Part shown: in pieces, positions 8,529 through 16,316 of the stretch
Numbering within the stretch: the first letter of the stretch is position 1
Layout: the number at the start of each line of letters is the position of its first letter
Source: JBFXAN01 sp050184225
GTDB taxonomy: Bacteria > Chloroflexota > Dehalococcoidia > CAUJGQ01
Assembly (NCBI GenBank): GCA_050184225.1
Contig: JBFXAN010000111.1
Location: 1-21,704, forward strand
DNA: 21,704 nt
Reading direction: 5' to 3'
Notes under the pieces: generated by a model
Told to the model about the DNA's origin: nothing
The model's input: the letters and a program-made list of their open reading frames with translations, nothing else
The model's database searches: none
Program-made: the position numbers and the translations under genes

Positions 8529-8990
8529 TTATGCGTTCTCAAACACCCACTTATCCACGTCGCGGCTGGTGTCGATGATGCCGCCGTCGGGGAAGAAGAT
8601 CGCGATCTCACGGGCGGCGGATTCGGTGGAGTCGGAGCCGTGGACAAGATTGCGGCCGGTTTCGAGGCCGAGGTCGGCGCGGATCGTGCCGGGGGCGGCG
8701 TTGGTCGGGTTGGTGGCGCCCATCGTCTGGCGGGCGGCGGCGACGGCGTTGGTACCCTCGAAGACGGCGGCGACGATCGGGCAGGCGGTGATGTAGTCGA
8801 TCAGGCCGTCGTAGAACGGCTTGCCCTGGTGCTCGGCATAATGGCGCTCGGCCAGCTCGCGCGGCACCTGCATCAACCGGAGGCCGGCGATGCGCAGGCC
8901 GCGCCGCTCCAACCGCGCCAGGATCTCGCCGGCCAGGCCGCGCTGCATCGCGTCGGGCTTGACCAGGATCAGCGTTCGTTCCATCGGCAT
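8529..8990 (-). CDS. ndk: Nucleoside diphosphate kinase
   Basis: Transfers the gamma phosphate from ATP to other (d)NDPs through a phospho-histidine. The 153-residue product has the opening RTLILVKPDA (K11), the RGLAGEIL segment, and the active-site NLVHGSDS with H117, all in family positions. The start at 8990 (MPMERTL) is preferred to the ATG at 8984, because AAGGAG lies 8 nt before 8990 and 14 nt before the other. It is the last gene of tsaE-tsaB-ndk, 28 nt after tsaB, and meets the thrS end across the 8355-8521 repeat. A 294-codon version of this frame that begins far upstream overlaps tsaB and is not real. Confidence 0.96.
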   Translation of the reverse strand: MPMERTLILVKPDAMQRGLAGEILARLERRGLRIAGLRLMQVPRELAERHYAEHQGKPFYDGLIDYITACPIVAAVFEGTNAVAAARQTMGATNPTNAAPGTIRADLGLETGRNLVHGSDSTESAAREIAIFFPDGGIIDTSRDVDKWVFENA

Positions 8991-9018
8991 GAGGTGTGCT
9001 CCTTGTGCAGCGCGGCGA

Positions 9019-9705
9019 TCAGGAAGGCGCTCCCGCGTTCCGCTGCCGCGGTGTGGTGATGTTTGGCTCGCGAAGATAGAGGGGCGTGAGCGCGTGATGG
9101 CTGTCGCGGGCGCCGGAAGCGTAGCGATGCCACGCAAGGGCGGCGCCGGTGCCAGCCCGACGGATGACCGCCGGTCCCGCGATGACGGTTTGCCCGTCGG
9201 GCAGCCGGTCGCGGAGCCGCGCGGAAACCTCGCCGGCGAGCAGGTAATCTTCACCAATCGACTCAACCAGTGACTCCGGCGGACCGATGCGCGGCGCTTG
9301 CAACTCGGTGAATGACTCGTCCGTGCGTTTGTAGACGGCCCAGGCGAATTCACCGCGGCCGGCGTCGTGGACGGCACAGACGGGACGGCCGAGGGCGAGA
9401 TAGGGATATGCATCCGCTTCCAGCCGCCCGTAGGTCAGCAGGTCGGTGCCGAGGGCGAAGGCCAGCGCCATCGCTGTGCTGATGCCGACGCGCAGCCCCG
9501 CGTAGCCGCCGGGGCCGCGGTTGACGAAGATGGCCGAGAGGGCGCCACGCTCTACCCCGACGCCGGCGAGGAGCCGTTCAATCGACGGCAGGAGTTCCGA
9601 GGCGTGGCCGCGATCGGTCGACCAACTTGACTCGGCGATCAGCTGCCCTTCGCGTGTCAGGGCAAGACCGGCCAGCGACGAGGCGGTGTCGATCGTTAGT
9701 TCCAT
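9019..9705 (-). CDS. tsaB: tRNA threonylcarbamoyladenosine biosynthesis protein TsaB
   Basis: This is a 228-residue ASKHA-fold protein and scaffold partner of TsaD in making t6A at position 37 of ANN-decoding tRNAs. The N-terminus ELTIDTASSLAGLAL and the motif GPGGYAGLRVGISTA (family form GPGSYTGLRIG) identify it; HASELLPSIERLL fits as well. Length is normal. The ATG at 9705 lies 7 nt after the tsaE stop, so translation is likely coupled; no strong ribosome-binding site is visible. tsaD, the catalytic partner, is not in this window and must lie elsewhere. Confidence 0.93.
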   Translation of the reverse strand: MELTIDTASSLAGLALTREGQLIAESSWSTDRGHASELLPSIERLLAGVGVERGALSAIFVNRGPGGYAGLRVGISTAMALAFALGTDLLTYGRLEADAYPYLALGRPVCAVHDAGRGEFAWAVYKRTDESFTELQAPRIGPPESLVESIGEDYLLAGEVSARLRDRLPDGQTVIAGPAVIRRAGTGAALAWHRYASGARDSHHALTPLYLREPNITTPRQRNAGAPS

Positions 9706-9712
9706 CGATCGT

Positions 9713-10219
9713 TCAACTCAGTTCCGCTGGTGTTACCGGCAGGTGCTGGAGCAGATCCTCCGCTCGCTCGCCGCGGGGGACGAGCGTGATCACACGATCT
9801 TGAATGCCGGCGAGCTCGATTTGAACGAGCAGATGGCTGGTGGGGAGCAGACCGTCGCCACGCTCCGGCCACTCGACCAGCAGCGCGCCGTCGAGCGATG
9901 CGTTGGCAAGGTCGAGCGCGGCGACCTCCTCCGGCGTGTCGAGGCGGTAGAGGTCGGCGTGATAGACGGGCAGGCGGCCGCGATATTCGTTCATCAGGAC
10001 GAAGGTGGGGCTGTTGACGAGCTCGTCCGTTCCCGCGCCCACAGCGAAGCCCTGGGTGAAGGTGGTCTTGCCGGCGCCGAGGTCGCCCTGGAGCAGGAAG
10101 ACATCGCCGGGTTCCGCCAATCGCCCCAATCCTTCGCCGAGCCGTCGGGTCGCGTCGGCGCTGCCGCTCCGGACCGTGACCGGGGTACCTGCTGCAATCT
10201 CAGCCATGCATCCTGCCAT
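9713..10219 (-). CDS. tsaE: tRNA t6A biosynthesis ATPase TsaE
   Basis: TsaE is the small P-loop ATPase of the t6A machinery. The product has 168 residues with Walker A GDLGAGKTT (residues 45-53), SPTFVLMNEYRGRLPVYHADLYRL and LVEWPERG, all standard for the family. The start is either 10219 or the ATG at 10207: AGGA lies 4 nt before the latter, while only a distant GGAAG precedes the former. It is the first gene of the tsaE-tsaB-ndk operon, with a promoter at 10248-10277. Threonine is a substrate of the pathway, which links this operon loosely to the thrS gene that faces it. Confidence 0.94.
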   Translation of the reverse strand: MAGCMAEIAAGTPVTVRSGSADATRRLGEGLGRLAEPGDVFLLQGDLGAGKTTFTQGFAVGAGTDELVNSPTFVLMNEYRGRLPVYHADLYRLDTPEEVAALDLANASLDGALLVEWPERGDGLLPTSHLLVQIELAGIQDRVITLVPRGERAEDLLQHLPVTPAELS

Positions 10220-10247
10220 TGATCTGGAGGTCTTCCGGGGTACTCTC

Positions 10248-10277
10248 AGTATAGGAAGCGGTTCGAGGCTGACTCAA
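10248..10277 (-). promoter_or_regulatory. Promoter of the tsaE-tsaB-ndk operon
   Basis: Minus-strand TTGAGT (plus 10272-10277), an 18-nt spacer and TATACT (plus 10248-10253) predict a start near 10241, about 22 nt before the first tsaE ATG. Confidence 0.6.
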
Positions 10278-10302
10278 TCGGGGTAGTGAGAGCGGATGTG
10301 CC

Positions 10303-10548
10303 TTACAAGAAACCACCCCCGACCGAGAGGCGGAAGGCGGCCCAGCAAAGGGTGAGGACACCTCCGGCAAGACCGAACCCAGCGATCGTCGAGCGGCGTG
10401 GGCCGGTGAGGGCGAGGGCGCTGAAGATGATCGCGAGAAGCGCAAGCGGAATCGTGGTGATCCAGTTCAGCCAGCCGAGCAACGGGATCGTTGCCAGCAC
10501 GCCGAAGAACACCGCGAGAAGACTGAAGCCACAACCGATGCCAGACAT
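10303..10548 (-). CDS. Small membrane protein, unknown function
   Basis: The product has 81 residues and is almost entirely hydrophobic: SLLAVFFGVLATIPLLGWL, then TTIPLALLAIIFSALAL, then a third segment GLAGGVLTLCWAAF, so about three membrane spans joined by short loops. The TGPRRSTIAG loop is the only basic part. GAGGAG lies 9 nt before the ATG at 10548, and a TACAAT -10 sits at plus 10568-10573, which supports expression. It resembles the small DUF4190-type membrane proteins (GxALxxxGxxxGxxxL) by layout only. No function can be assigned. It reads towards tsaE, which has its own promoter. Confidence 0.75.
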   Translation of the reverse strand: MSGIGCGFSLLAVFFGVLATIPLLGWLNWITTIPLALLAIIFSALALTGPRRSTIAGFGLAGGVLTLCWAAFRLSVGGGFL

Positions 10549-10567
10549 TTGATGATCTCCTCTATCC

Positions 10568-10573
10568 ATTGTA
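10568..10573 (-). promoter_or_regulatory. Candidate -10 for the small membrane protein gene
   Basis: Minus-strand TACAAT 19 nt upstream of the ATG at 10548. There is no good -35 at normal spacing, and the leader would be very short. Confidence 0.3.
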
Positions 10574-10630
10574 CCGCAGCGTCGTGGGCGTTGCTGTGTT
10601 TCACGCGGACGTTTCATCGCCCCCGTTGGT

Positions 10631-10639
10631 TGCTATACT
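10631..10639 (+). promoter_or_regulatory. Extended -10 promoter of the hydroxyacid dehydrogenase gene
   Basis: TGCTATACT is a near-ideal extended -10, 33 nt before the ATG at 10673. A weak GTTTCA stands in the -35 position, 17 nt upstream of the hexamer. Confidence 0.5.
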
Positions 10640-10672
10640 CCGGCGGTGGGGGGATACCACGGAGGGATATCG

Positions 10673-11683
10673 ATGGTCGATGTGCTGCTCACCGTTCCGT
10701 TTGGTGAGGATTTCCGTCAGCGGCTCGCGGGTGTCGACCCCAGCCTGAACGTACGGGAGGCGACACAACCGCTGCGCCAGTTACTGCGGGGGGAGGTGCC
10801 GGAAGATCCGGACGCCGCACGCGCGGCCGAGGAGGACGCGGCGACGTTGCTCCCCGCAACGGAGGTGATCGTCGGCTGGGCACGGTTTCCAGTTGAGGCG
10901 CTCCAGTGGGCCGAGCGGTTGCGCTGGATTCAGGCGCTCAGCGCCGGTGTGGACCGGCTCGATCCGCGCGTGCTGGAGCGGATCACGCTGACGAACGGCA
11001 ACGGACTTGGGGCCGAGCCGATCGCGGAGCACGTGATCTGCCACCTGTTGATGCTGGCCCGCGGCGCGCCCGTCTTCATGCGCCGGCAGGTCGAACATCA
11101 CTGGGACCGGAGTGGTCAGTCGCGCGAGATCGCGGGGATGACGATGGGCATCATCGGCATGGGCGCGATCGGCAGCGCCGTCGCCCGCCGCGCGCGGGCG
11201 CTCGGCCTGCGTGTGCTCGCCATCCGCCGCTCGGTGATGCAGCGGTCGCCGGATCTGGTCGCGGATGAGGTCTGTCCGCCGGACGACCTGCCGTACCTGC
11301 TCGGCGCGAGCGATGTCGTCGTCCTGGCAACGCCGCTGACGCCGGAGACGCGCGGCTTGATCGGAGCACCACAGCTGCGGGCGATGCGTCCGGGCAGCTA
11401 CCTGATCAACATCGCCCGCGGCGGCGTCGTCGACGAACCGGCGTTGATCGCCGCGCTCTCGGAGGGCCACCTCGGCGGCGCCGGCCTCGACGTGTTCGCG
11501 GAGGAGCCGCTGCGGGCAGACAGCCCGCTGTGGGACCTCCCCAACGTGATCATCACGCCGCATGTCGCCGCGAGCAGCGAACGCTATATGGATCGGGTCG
11601 AAGATCTCGTCTGCGACAACATGCGCCGGTATCTCGACGGCAAGCCCCTGCGCAATGTCGTCGATATGGATCGAGGGTATTAG
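10673..11683 (+). CDS. D-2-hydroxyacid dehydrogenase, NAD(P)-dependent
   Basis: The 336-residue enzyme belongs to the D-isomer 2-hydroxyacid dehydrogenase family, which interconverts 2-oxo acids and D-2-hydroxy acids. The nucleotide-binding motif IGMGAIGSAV (G162, G164, G167) lies mid-protein, and the catalytic triad is visible as R249 (NIARGGVVDE), E278 (FAEEPL) and H297 (ITPHVA). The ATG at 10673 has GGAGG about 7 nt upstream; an in-frame ATG at 10646 lies closer to the promoter and has no site. IRRS after the second Rossmann strand suggests NADP preference (inference). The substrate is unknown: glyoxylate, hydroxypyruvate and 3-phosphoglycerate-type enzymes all share these motifs, and the ACT domain of SerA is absent. 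The gene precedes dapB but is separated from it by a repeat element. Confidence 0.92.
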   Translation: MVDVLLTVPFGEDFRQRLAGVDPSLNVREATQPLRQLLRGEVPEDPDAARAAEEDAATLLPATEVIVGWARFPVEALQWAERLRWIQALSAGVDRLDPRVLERITLTNGNGLGAEPIAEHVICHLLMLARGAPVFMRRQVEHHWDRSGQSREIAGMTMGIIGMGAIGSAVARRARALGLRVLAIRRSVMQRSPDLVADEVCPPDDLPYLLGASDVVVLATPLTPETRGLIGAPQLRAMRPGSYLINIARGGVVDEPALIAALSEGHLGGAGLDVFAEEPLRADSPLWDLPNVIITPHVAASSERYMDRVEDLVCDNMRRYLDGKPLRNVVDMDRGY

Positions 11684-11800
11684 GCTGTTAGCCATTAGCC
11701 CATGTCATCCTGAGCGACAGCGAAGGATCTCAGCGGTTTACTTGCGACCGAGATCCTTCACTGTCGCTCAGGATGACAGGCACCGCTAACGGCTAACAGC
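11684..11800. repeat. Nested inverted-repeat element (TGTCATCCTGAGCG type)
   Basis: Inner arms 11703-11731 and 11750-11778 match over 29 bp with one mismatch (G-U in RNA). Outer arms 11684-11699 and 11785-11800 match over 16 bp with one mismatch (GCTGTTAGCC.TTAGC). The element starts at the base after the dehydrogenase stop codon and ends 33 nt before dapB. The inner unit is a relative of the one at 13629-13702. Confidence 0.88.
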
Positions 11801-11833
11801 TAACGGCTAGCGTCCATGGAATGAGGGATTGAG

Positions 11834-12628
11834 ATGAGTGAAATCCGTGTCCTGATTAGTGGAAGCGGGCGGATGGGCACGGAGATGCTGGCCGGGCTGA
11901 CGGGGGCGGCTGGGGTTGTGCCGGTCGGTGTCGTCGATCGGCTCGCGACACCCGGCCGGGTGCCGCTTCCCGGCGCGCTGGGTGACGTGCCGATCGGCAC
12001 CGACCCGGAGGCGATCGTGCGGGAGACGCATCCCGATGTCGTCGTCGATTTCACGTTTCACGAGTGGACAGCACAGGTCATGCCTGCGCTCGTCGATGCC
12101 GGGGTGCGCCCGGTGATCGGGACATCGGGGCTGAGCGAGGCGCAGGTTGCGGAGATTGAGTCCCGCTGCCGCACGCGCGGCATCGGCGGCGTCTGGGCCT
12201 CGAATTTCGCGATCGGGGCGGTGTTGATGATGCACTTCGCTCGGTTGGCGGCGCCGCACTACGGGTCCGCTGAGGTGATCGAGCTGCATCATGATGGCAA
12301 GGTCGATGCGCCCTCCGGGACGGCGCTCGCCACGGCGCGGGCGATGGAAGCCGCCCGCGGCGGCACGTTCACCCGGCAGGAGCCGTCAACGGTCACGATT
12401 CCCGGCACACGCGGCGGCGCCGAGGGCGGCGTCAGCATCCACAGTGTGCGGCTGCCCGGCCTGGTCGCGCATCAGGAAGTGATCTTTGGGGGCGCGGGCG
12501 AGCTGCTGACGATCCGGCACGATAGTCTGGCGCGTTCGTCGTTTCTCCCCGGCGTGCTCCTGGCGGTGCGGTCGGCGATGGCGCGGAACGAATTTGTCCG
12601 GGGGCTGGAACCGCTGTTGGGCCTGTAG
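11834..12628 (+). CDS. dapB: 4-hydroxy-tetrahydrodipicolinate reductase
   Basis: Reduces the DapA product with NAD(P)H in the diaminopimelate/lysine pathway. The 264 residues are normal length. The N-terminal GSGRMG (residues 10-15) binds cofactor, and ELHHDGKVDAPSGTA holds the catalytic H152/H153 and K156 in the family context E.HH..K.DAPSGTA. The ATG at 11834 follows a GAGGG purine stretch by 7 nt. dapA starts 57 nt after its stop. No lysine riboswitch is visible upstream; the leader is filled by the repeat element. Confidence 0.96.
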   Translation: MSEIRVLISGSGRMGTEMLAGLTGAAGVVPVGVVDRLATPGRVPLPGALGDVPIGTDPEAIVRETHPDVVVDFTFHEWTAQVMPALVDAGVRPVIGTSGLSEAQVAEIESRCRTRGIGGVWASNFAIGAVLMMHFARLAAPHYGSAEVIELHHDGKVDAPSGTALATARAMEAARGGTFTRQEPSTVTIPGTRGGAEGGVSIHSVRLPGLVAHQEVIFGGAGELLTIRHDSLARSSFLPGVLLAVRSAMARNEFVRGLEPLLGL

Positions 12629-12631
12629 GCG

Positions 12632-12640
12632 TGCTATCCT
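12632..12640 (+). promoter_or_regulatory. Weak extended -10 between dapB and dapA
   Basis: TGCTATCCT lies 45 nt before the dapA ATG and resembles the TGCTATACT upstream of the dehydrogenase gene. No clear -35 is present, so dapA may also simply be co-transcribed with dapB. Confidence 0.3.
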
Positions 12641-12685
12641 GAACGATAATCCGTCGCGTTCGTGCTTTTCTTTGGAGGCCCTACG

Positions 12686-13582
12686 ATGAACGACATCGGA
12701 CGTGTCCTGACCGCCATGGCCACGCCGTTCGACCGCAACGGCGAGGTCGATCTCCGGCAGGCGACGAACCTTGCCCGCGCACTGCTCGACTCCGGCTCGG
12801 ACGGGTTGGTGATCTGCGGGACGACGGGCGAGTCGCCGACGCTGTCGGACAAAGAAAAGTGGTCGCTTTTCGCCACGGTGAAGAAGGCGCTCGGCGGCCG
12901 GGGTGCGGTGATCGCCGGCACCGGTAGCTATAACACCGCCGAGAGCATCCGGCTGACGCGCGAGGCCGAGGAGATCGGCGTTGATGGCATCCTGCTCGTC
13001 GTGCCGTACTACAACAAGCCGTCGCAGGAGGGATTGTTCCGCCACTTCGAGGCGATCGCGCGGAGCACACGCTTGCCGGTGATCCTCTACAACGTGCCAT
13101 CGCGCACCGCGACGAATATGACGGCGGAGACGGCGATCCGGCTGTCGCGCATACCGAATATCGCCGGAACGAAGGAAGCCAGCGCCGATCTCGCGCAGAT
13201 CGCCAGGATCATCGAGAACACGCGCGACGACTTCCTCGTCTGGAGTGGCAACGACGAGGACACGCTGCCGATCTTGAGCATCGGCGGGTACGGCGTTGTC
13301 AGCGTTGCGTCGCATCTGGTGGGTACGCAGATCCAGGAGATGGTGCAGGCGCAACTGGGCGGTAACAGTGACCGTGCCGCCCAGATCCATCGCCGGTTGT
13401 TGCCGTTGGTGAAGTCGCTCTTCCTCGTCGGCAACCCCGCGCCGCTCAAGTACGCGCTCAACCACATCGGCTTCGACGTCGGTTCGCCGCGCCTGCCGCT
13501 GGTTGAGCCGGAAGAGGAGATCGCAGAGAAGATCCGCGCCGAGTTGGCGCGGCAGCGCATCGACATACCGGTGCCGGTATAG
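12686..13582 (+). CDS. dapA: 4-hydroxy-tetrahydrodipicolinate synthase
   Basis: Condenses pyruvate with aspartate semialdehyde, the first committed step to lysine and diaminopimelate. The 298-residue product is a TIM barrel: GTTGESPTL (T46, T47), PYYNKPSQEG (Y109), YNVPSRT (Y135, R140) and the Schiff-base lysine K163 in GTKEAS are all present. GGAGG lies 7 nt before the ATG at 12686; an in-frame ATG at 12662 has no ribosome-binding site. It forms a pair with dapB. The palindromic repeat at 13629-13702 separates it from the convergent pnp gene. Confidence 0.97.
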   Translation: MNDIGRVLTAMATPFDRNGEVDLRQATNLARALLDSGSDGLVICGTTGESPTLSDKEKWSLFATVKKALGGRGAVIAGTGSYNTAESIRLTREAEEIGVDGILLVVPYYNKPSQEGLFRHFEAIARSTRLPVILYNVPSRTATNMTAETAIRLSRIPNIAGTKEASADLAQIARIIENTRDDFLVWSGNDEDTLPILSIGGYGVVSVASHLVGTQIQEMVQAQLGGNSDRAAQIHRRLLPLVKSLFLVGNPAPLKYALNHIGFDVGSPRLPLVEPEEEIAEKIRAELARQRIDIPVPV

Positions 13583-13628
13583 CCGGCGCGTGAACGGCGG
13601 GCGGGACTCTAACCGCCCGTCGCCGGTT

Positions 13629-13702
13629 TGTCATCCTGAGCGAAGCGAAGGATCTCGGAGCCAATCTCACCGCCGAGATCCTTCGCTTCGCTCAGGATGA
13701 CA
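13629..13702. repeat. Perfect 30-bp inverted repeat (TGTCATCCTGAGCGAAGCG type)
   Basis: Arms 13629-13658 and 13673-13702 are exact reverse complements around a 14-nt loop. The element lies between the convergent dapA and pnp genes. The bases after the right arm (ATTTT) would let the hairpin act as a terminator for dapA. Its first 16 bases match the inner unit at 11703-11778. Confidence 0.92.
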
Positions 13703-13741
13703 TTTTGGCGATGTCATCCATTCTGATCCATGCACGCAGCG

Positions 13742-16054
13742 TTATCCGGTGAATCCGCCGGGGCGTCGCGGTGGCCCGCCTGGACCGCTGTCGCGACGTG
13801 GGCCACCGGGTCCACCGCGGTTGCCGCCGAAGGAACCCTCGCGGCGCGGTCCGCCGGGCGGGCGGCCGTTACCGCCGCGCTGTCCACCGCGGCCACCACC
13901 GTAACTGCCGCCACGGCTGAAGGTTGACCGCGGCTCGCGCGGTGCGACCGGCTCGCCGTCTTCTCCCGCTTCGCGGTCGGCAACGTCTTCGAGGAGGGCG
14001 CGCCGGGATGCGTTGACGCGGCCGCGGTCGTCGATCTCGGTGATGACGACCATGATCTCGTCACCGAGCTTGACGACATCCTCGACCGTATTGACTCGGT
14101 GCTCGGCCAGTTCGGAGATGTGCACCATCGCATCCTTGCCAGGTAACACTTCGACGAACGCGCCGAAGGGGAGGATGCGCACGACCTTACCCGTGTAGAT
14201 CTGGCCGGGTTCGAGCTCCTTGGTCAGACCTTCGATGATCGTGATCGCCTTGCGCGCGCCTTCTTCGTTCGCGGCGCCGATGAAGACGGAGCCGTCGTCC
14301 TCGATATCGATCGAGGCCTTCGTGTCTTCGATGATCGAGCGGATCATCCGGCCACCGGGGCCGATCACGGCGCCGATCTTCTCCACGGGGATCTGGAGGC
14401 GATACATGCGCGGGGCGTACTTGGACAATTCGGTGCGCGGCGTCGTGATCGCCTCGGCCATCTTGCCGAGGATGAAGATGCGGCCGTCATGCGCCTGCCG
14501 GAGGGCGGTCTGCATCACCTCAGGCGTGATGCCCTTGATCTTGATGTCCATCTGGATGGCGGTGATGCCCTTCTCAGTGCCCGCCACCTTGAAGTCCATG
14601 TCGCCCATCGAGTCTTCGAGACCGGCGATATCAGTGAGCACCTCGAAACGGCCGTCGTCACCCATGATCAGGCCCATCGCCACCCCGGCGACCGGCGCCT
14701 GGATCGGTACACCGGCGTCCATCAGCGCGAGGGTCGAGCCGCAGACGCTTGCCATCGAGGAGCTGCCATTGGAGGAGAGCACGTCGGAGACGAGGCGGAT
14801 CGTATAGGGGAACTCCTCGACTGGCGGGATCATCGGCTCCAGCGCCCGCTCGGCGAGGGCGCCGTGGCCGATCTCGCGCCGTCCCGGCGAACCGATCCGG
14901 CGGACCTCACCGACCGAGAACGGCGGGAAGTTGTAGTGATGCATGTACCGCTTGGTCGCTTCCGGCGCCAGCGTGTCCAGCCGCTGCACGTCGCCGACCG
15001 AGCCGAGGGTGGCGATCGTCAGCACCTGCGTCTGGCCGCGGGTGAAGAGGCCGGTGCCGTGGGTGCGGGGCAGCACACCGACTTCGGCGGAGATCGGCCG
15101 GATCTCGACGGGGCTGCGTCCGTCGGGCCGCTTCTTGTTCTCGAGGATGGCGCTGCGGACAGCGCCCTTCATCACATCTTCGAGCGCCGCGTAGATGTCC
15201 TTGGCGTCGTACTGCTCGCCCAGGCGAGCGACCAGATCCTGCCGGATCTGATAGAGGAACTCGGAACGCTCGTCCTTGGCGACGACGACCAGTTCGTCCA
15301 GGCGGTCGGCGACGGCTTCGGCGACGGCATCGCGAATCGCTGGGTCGAGCTTCTTCAACTCGGCCTCGCGCTTCGGCATACCGGCCTGCTCGCGCAGTTC
15401 GTCCTGGAGCGCGATCATGCTCTGGTTGGCATCGTGGGCGATGCCGATCGCTTCGAGTACGACCTCTTCGCTCAACTGTTTGGCGCCGGCTTCGACCATG
15501 ACGACGGCATCGCGCGTGCTGGCGACGACGAGGTCGAGATCGCTTTTCTCCAGCTGGGCGAAGGTCGGATTGACGACATACCCGCCGTCGATGAAGCCGA
15601 TTCGGACCGAGCTCACCGGGCCATCGAAGGGGATGTCAGAGATCGTGAGCGCGGCCGACGCGGCGATCGTGCCGATCGTGTCGGGATCCGTCTCCTGGTC
15701 GGCGGAGAGGATGGTGATGATCACCTGAACGTCGTTGCGATAGCCCTTCGGAAAGAGCGGGCGCAACGGCCGGTCGGTGAGCCGAGCGGCGAGGATCGCC
15801 CCGGTCGAGGGCCGGCCTTCGCGGCGGAAGAAGTTTCCGGGGATCTTGCCGATCGCGTAGAGGCGTTCTTCGTAGTCGATCGTCAGCGGGAAGAAGTCGG
15901 TGCCTTCCCGTGGGGCAACGCTGGCGGTCGCCGTGGCGAGGACGACAGTATCGCCGTAGCGGACGACGACGGCGCCGCCCGCCTGCTGGGCGACCTTTCC
16001 CGTCTCGATACTGAGGTTTCGTCCCCCAAGTGTCGTGTTCAATGTTGTGACCAT
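13742..16054 (-). CDS. pnp: Polyribonucleotide nucleotidyltransferase (PNPase) with RGG-rich tail
   Basis: This 3'-5' phosphorolytic exoribonuclease works in mRNA decay. The product has 770 residues. The first RNase PH core includes FFRREGRPSTGAILAARLTD and the second includes HGTGLFTRGQTQVL, GRREIGHGALAERAL and SDVLSSNGSSSMASVCGS. A KH domain (VEKIGAVIGPGGRMIRSI) and an S1 domain (VVRILPFGAFVEV ... MVHISEL) follow. Residues 709-770 form an extra tail rich in Arg and Gly with several RGG units and Pro, rare in this family and probably RNA-binding. The start at 16054 (MVTTLNTTLG) has AGGAGAAAGGG upstream; longer in-frame extensions to 16282 run through the rpsO-pnp gap and do not match the family. 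rpsO-pnp is the classic gene order. A 613-codon opposite-strand frame is a shadow. Confidence 0.96.
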   Translation of the reverse strand: MVTTLNTTLGGRNLSIETGKVAQQAGGAVVVRYGDTVVLATATASVAPREGTDFFPLTIDYEERLYAIGKIPGNFFRREGRPSTGAILAARLTDRPLRPLFPKGYRNDVQVIITILSADQETDPDTIGTIAASAALTISDIPFDGPVSSVRIGFIDGGYVVNPTFAQLEKSDLDLVVASTRDAVVMVEAGAKQLSEEVVLEAIGIAHDANQSMIALQDELREQAGMPKREAELKKLDPAIRDAVAEAVADRLDELVVVAKDERSEFLYQIRQDLVARLGEQYDAKDIYAALEDVMKGAVRSAILENKKRPDGRSPVEIRPISAEVGVLPRTHGTGLFTRGQTQVLTIATLGSVGDVQRLDTLAPEATKRYMHHYNFPPFSVGEVRRIGSPGRREIGHGALAERALEPMIPPVEEFPYTIRLVSDVLSSNGSSSMASVCGSTLALMDAGVPIQAPVAGVAMGLIMGDDGRFEVLTDIAGLEDSMGDMDFKVAGTEKGITAIQMDIKIKGITPEVMQTALRQAHDGRIFILGKMAEAITTPRTELSKYAPRMYRLQIPVEKIGAVIGPGGRMIRSIIEDTKASIDIEDDGSVFIGAANEEGARKAITIIEGLTKELEPGQIYTGKVVRILPFGAFVEVLPGKDAMVHISELAEHRVNTVEDVVKLGDEIMVVITEIDDRGRVNASRRALLEDVADREAGEDGEPVAPREPRSTFSRGGSYGGGRGGQRGGNGRPPGGPRREGSFGGNRGGPGGPRRDSGPGGPPRRPGGFTG

Positions 16055-16200
16055 TCCGGCCCTTTCTCCTTCACCGGCGTGGCCGGTGCCATCGTAGCGC
16101 TGAGTTCGAAGAGGGGAGCACCGGGCAGATGGTCGAGGGCTGAACTCAGCAGACAGCACTCGATGCCCAGCACCCGCGCGTGTGGAGGAGGGTCGGAGGG

Positions 16201-16262
16201 GGGACAAGGGAACACGGCGGACGGGGACGAAGGGGTCACCGGCTCCCGTGTTGCCTTGTCCC
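16201..16262. repeat. Inverted repeat between rpsO and pnp
   Basis: Arms 16201-16217 and 16246-16262 match over 17 bp with one mismatch (GGGACAAGG.AACACGG type) around a 28-nt core. The element lies in the 247-nt rpsO-pnp gap. It could process or partly terminate the transcript, but no T-tract follows the hairpin on the minus strand. Confidence 0.7.
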
Positions 16263-16291
16263 AGAAAACCGGGCCTCGGCACACGCGGAAA

Positions 16292-16316
16292 GGCCCCCGC
16301 GTTACTTGCGGAGGCC
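16292..16316 (-). terminator. Weak terminator-like hairpin at the end of rpsO
   Basis: GGCCTCCGC pairs with GCGGGGGCC (one G-U) around a 7-nt loop. It overlaps the last codons and the stop of rpsO and is followed by only three T on the minus strand. Read-through to pnp is likely. Confidence 0.45.

Noticed and set aside
11684..11833. Lysine riboswitch upstream of dapB
   Set aside because: The leader is filled by the nested inverted repeats, and I find none of the conserved lysine-aptamer segments.
12386..13465. 359-codon minus-strand frame across dapB and dapA
   Set aside because: Both plus-strand genes carry full active-site motifs; the minus frame has none.
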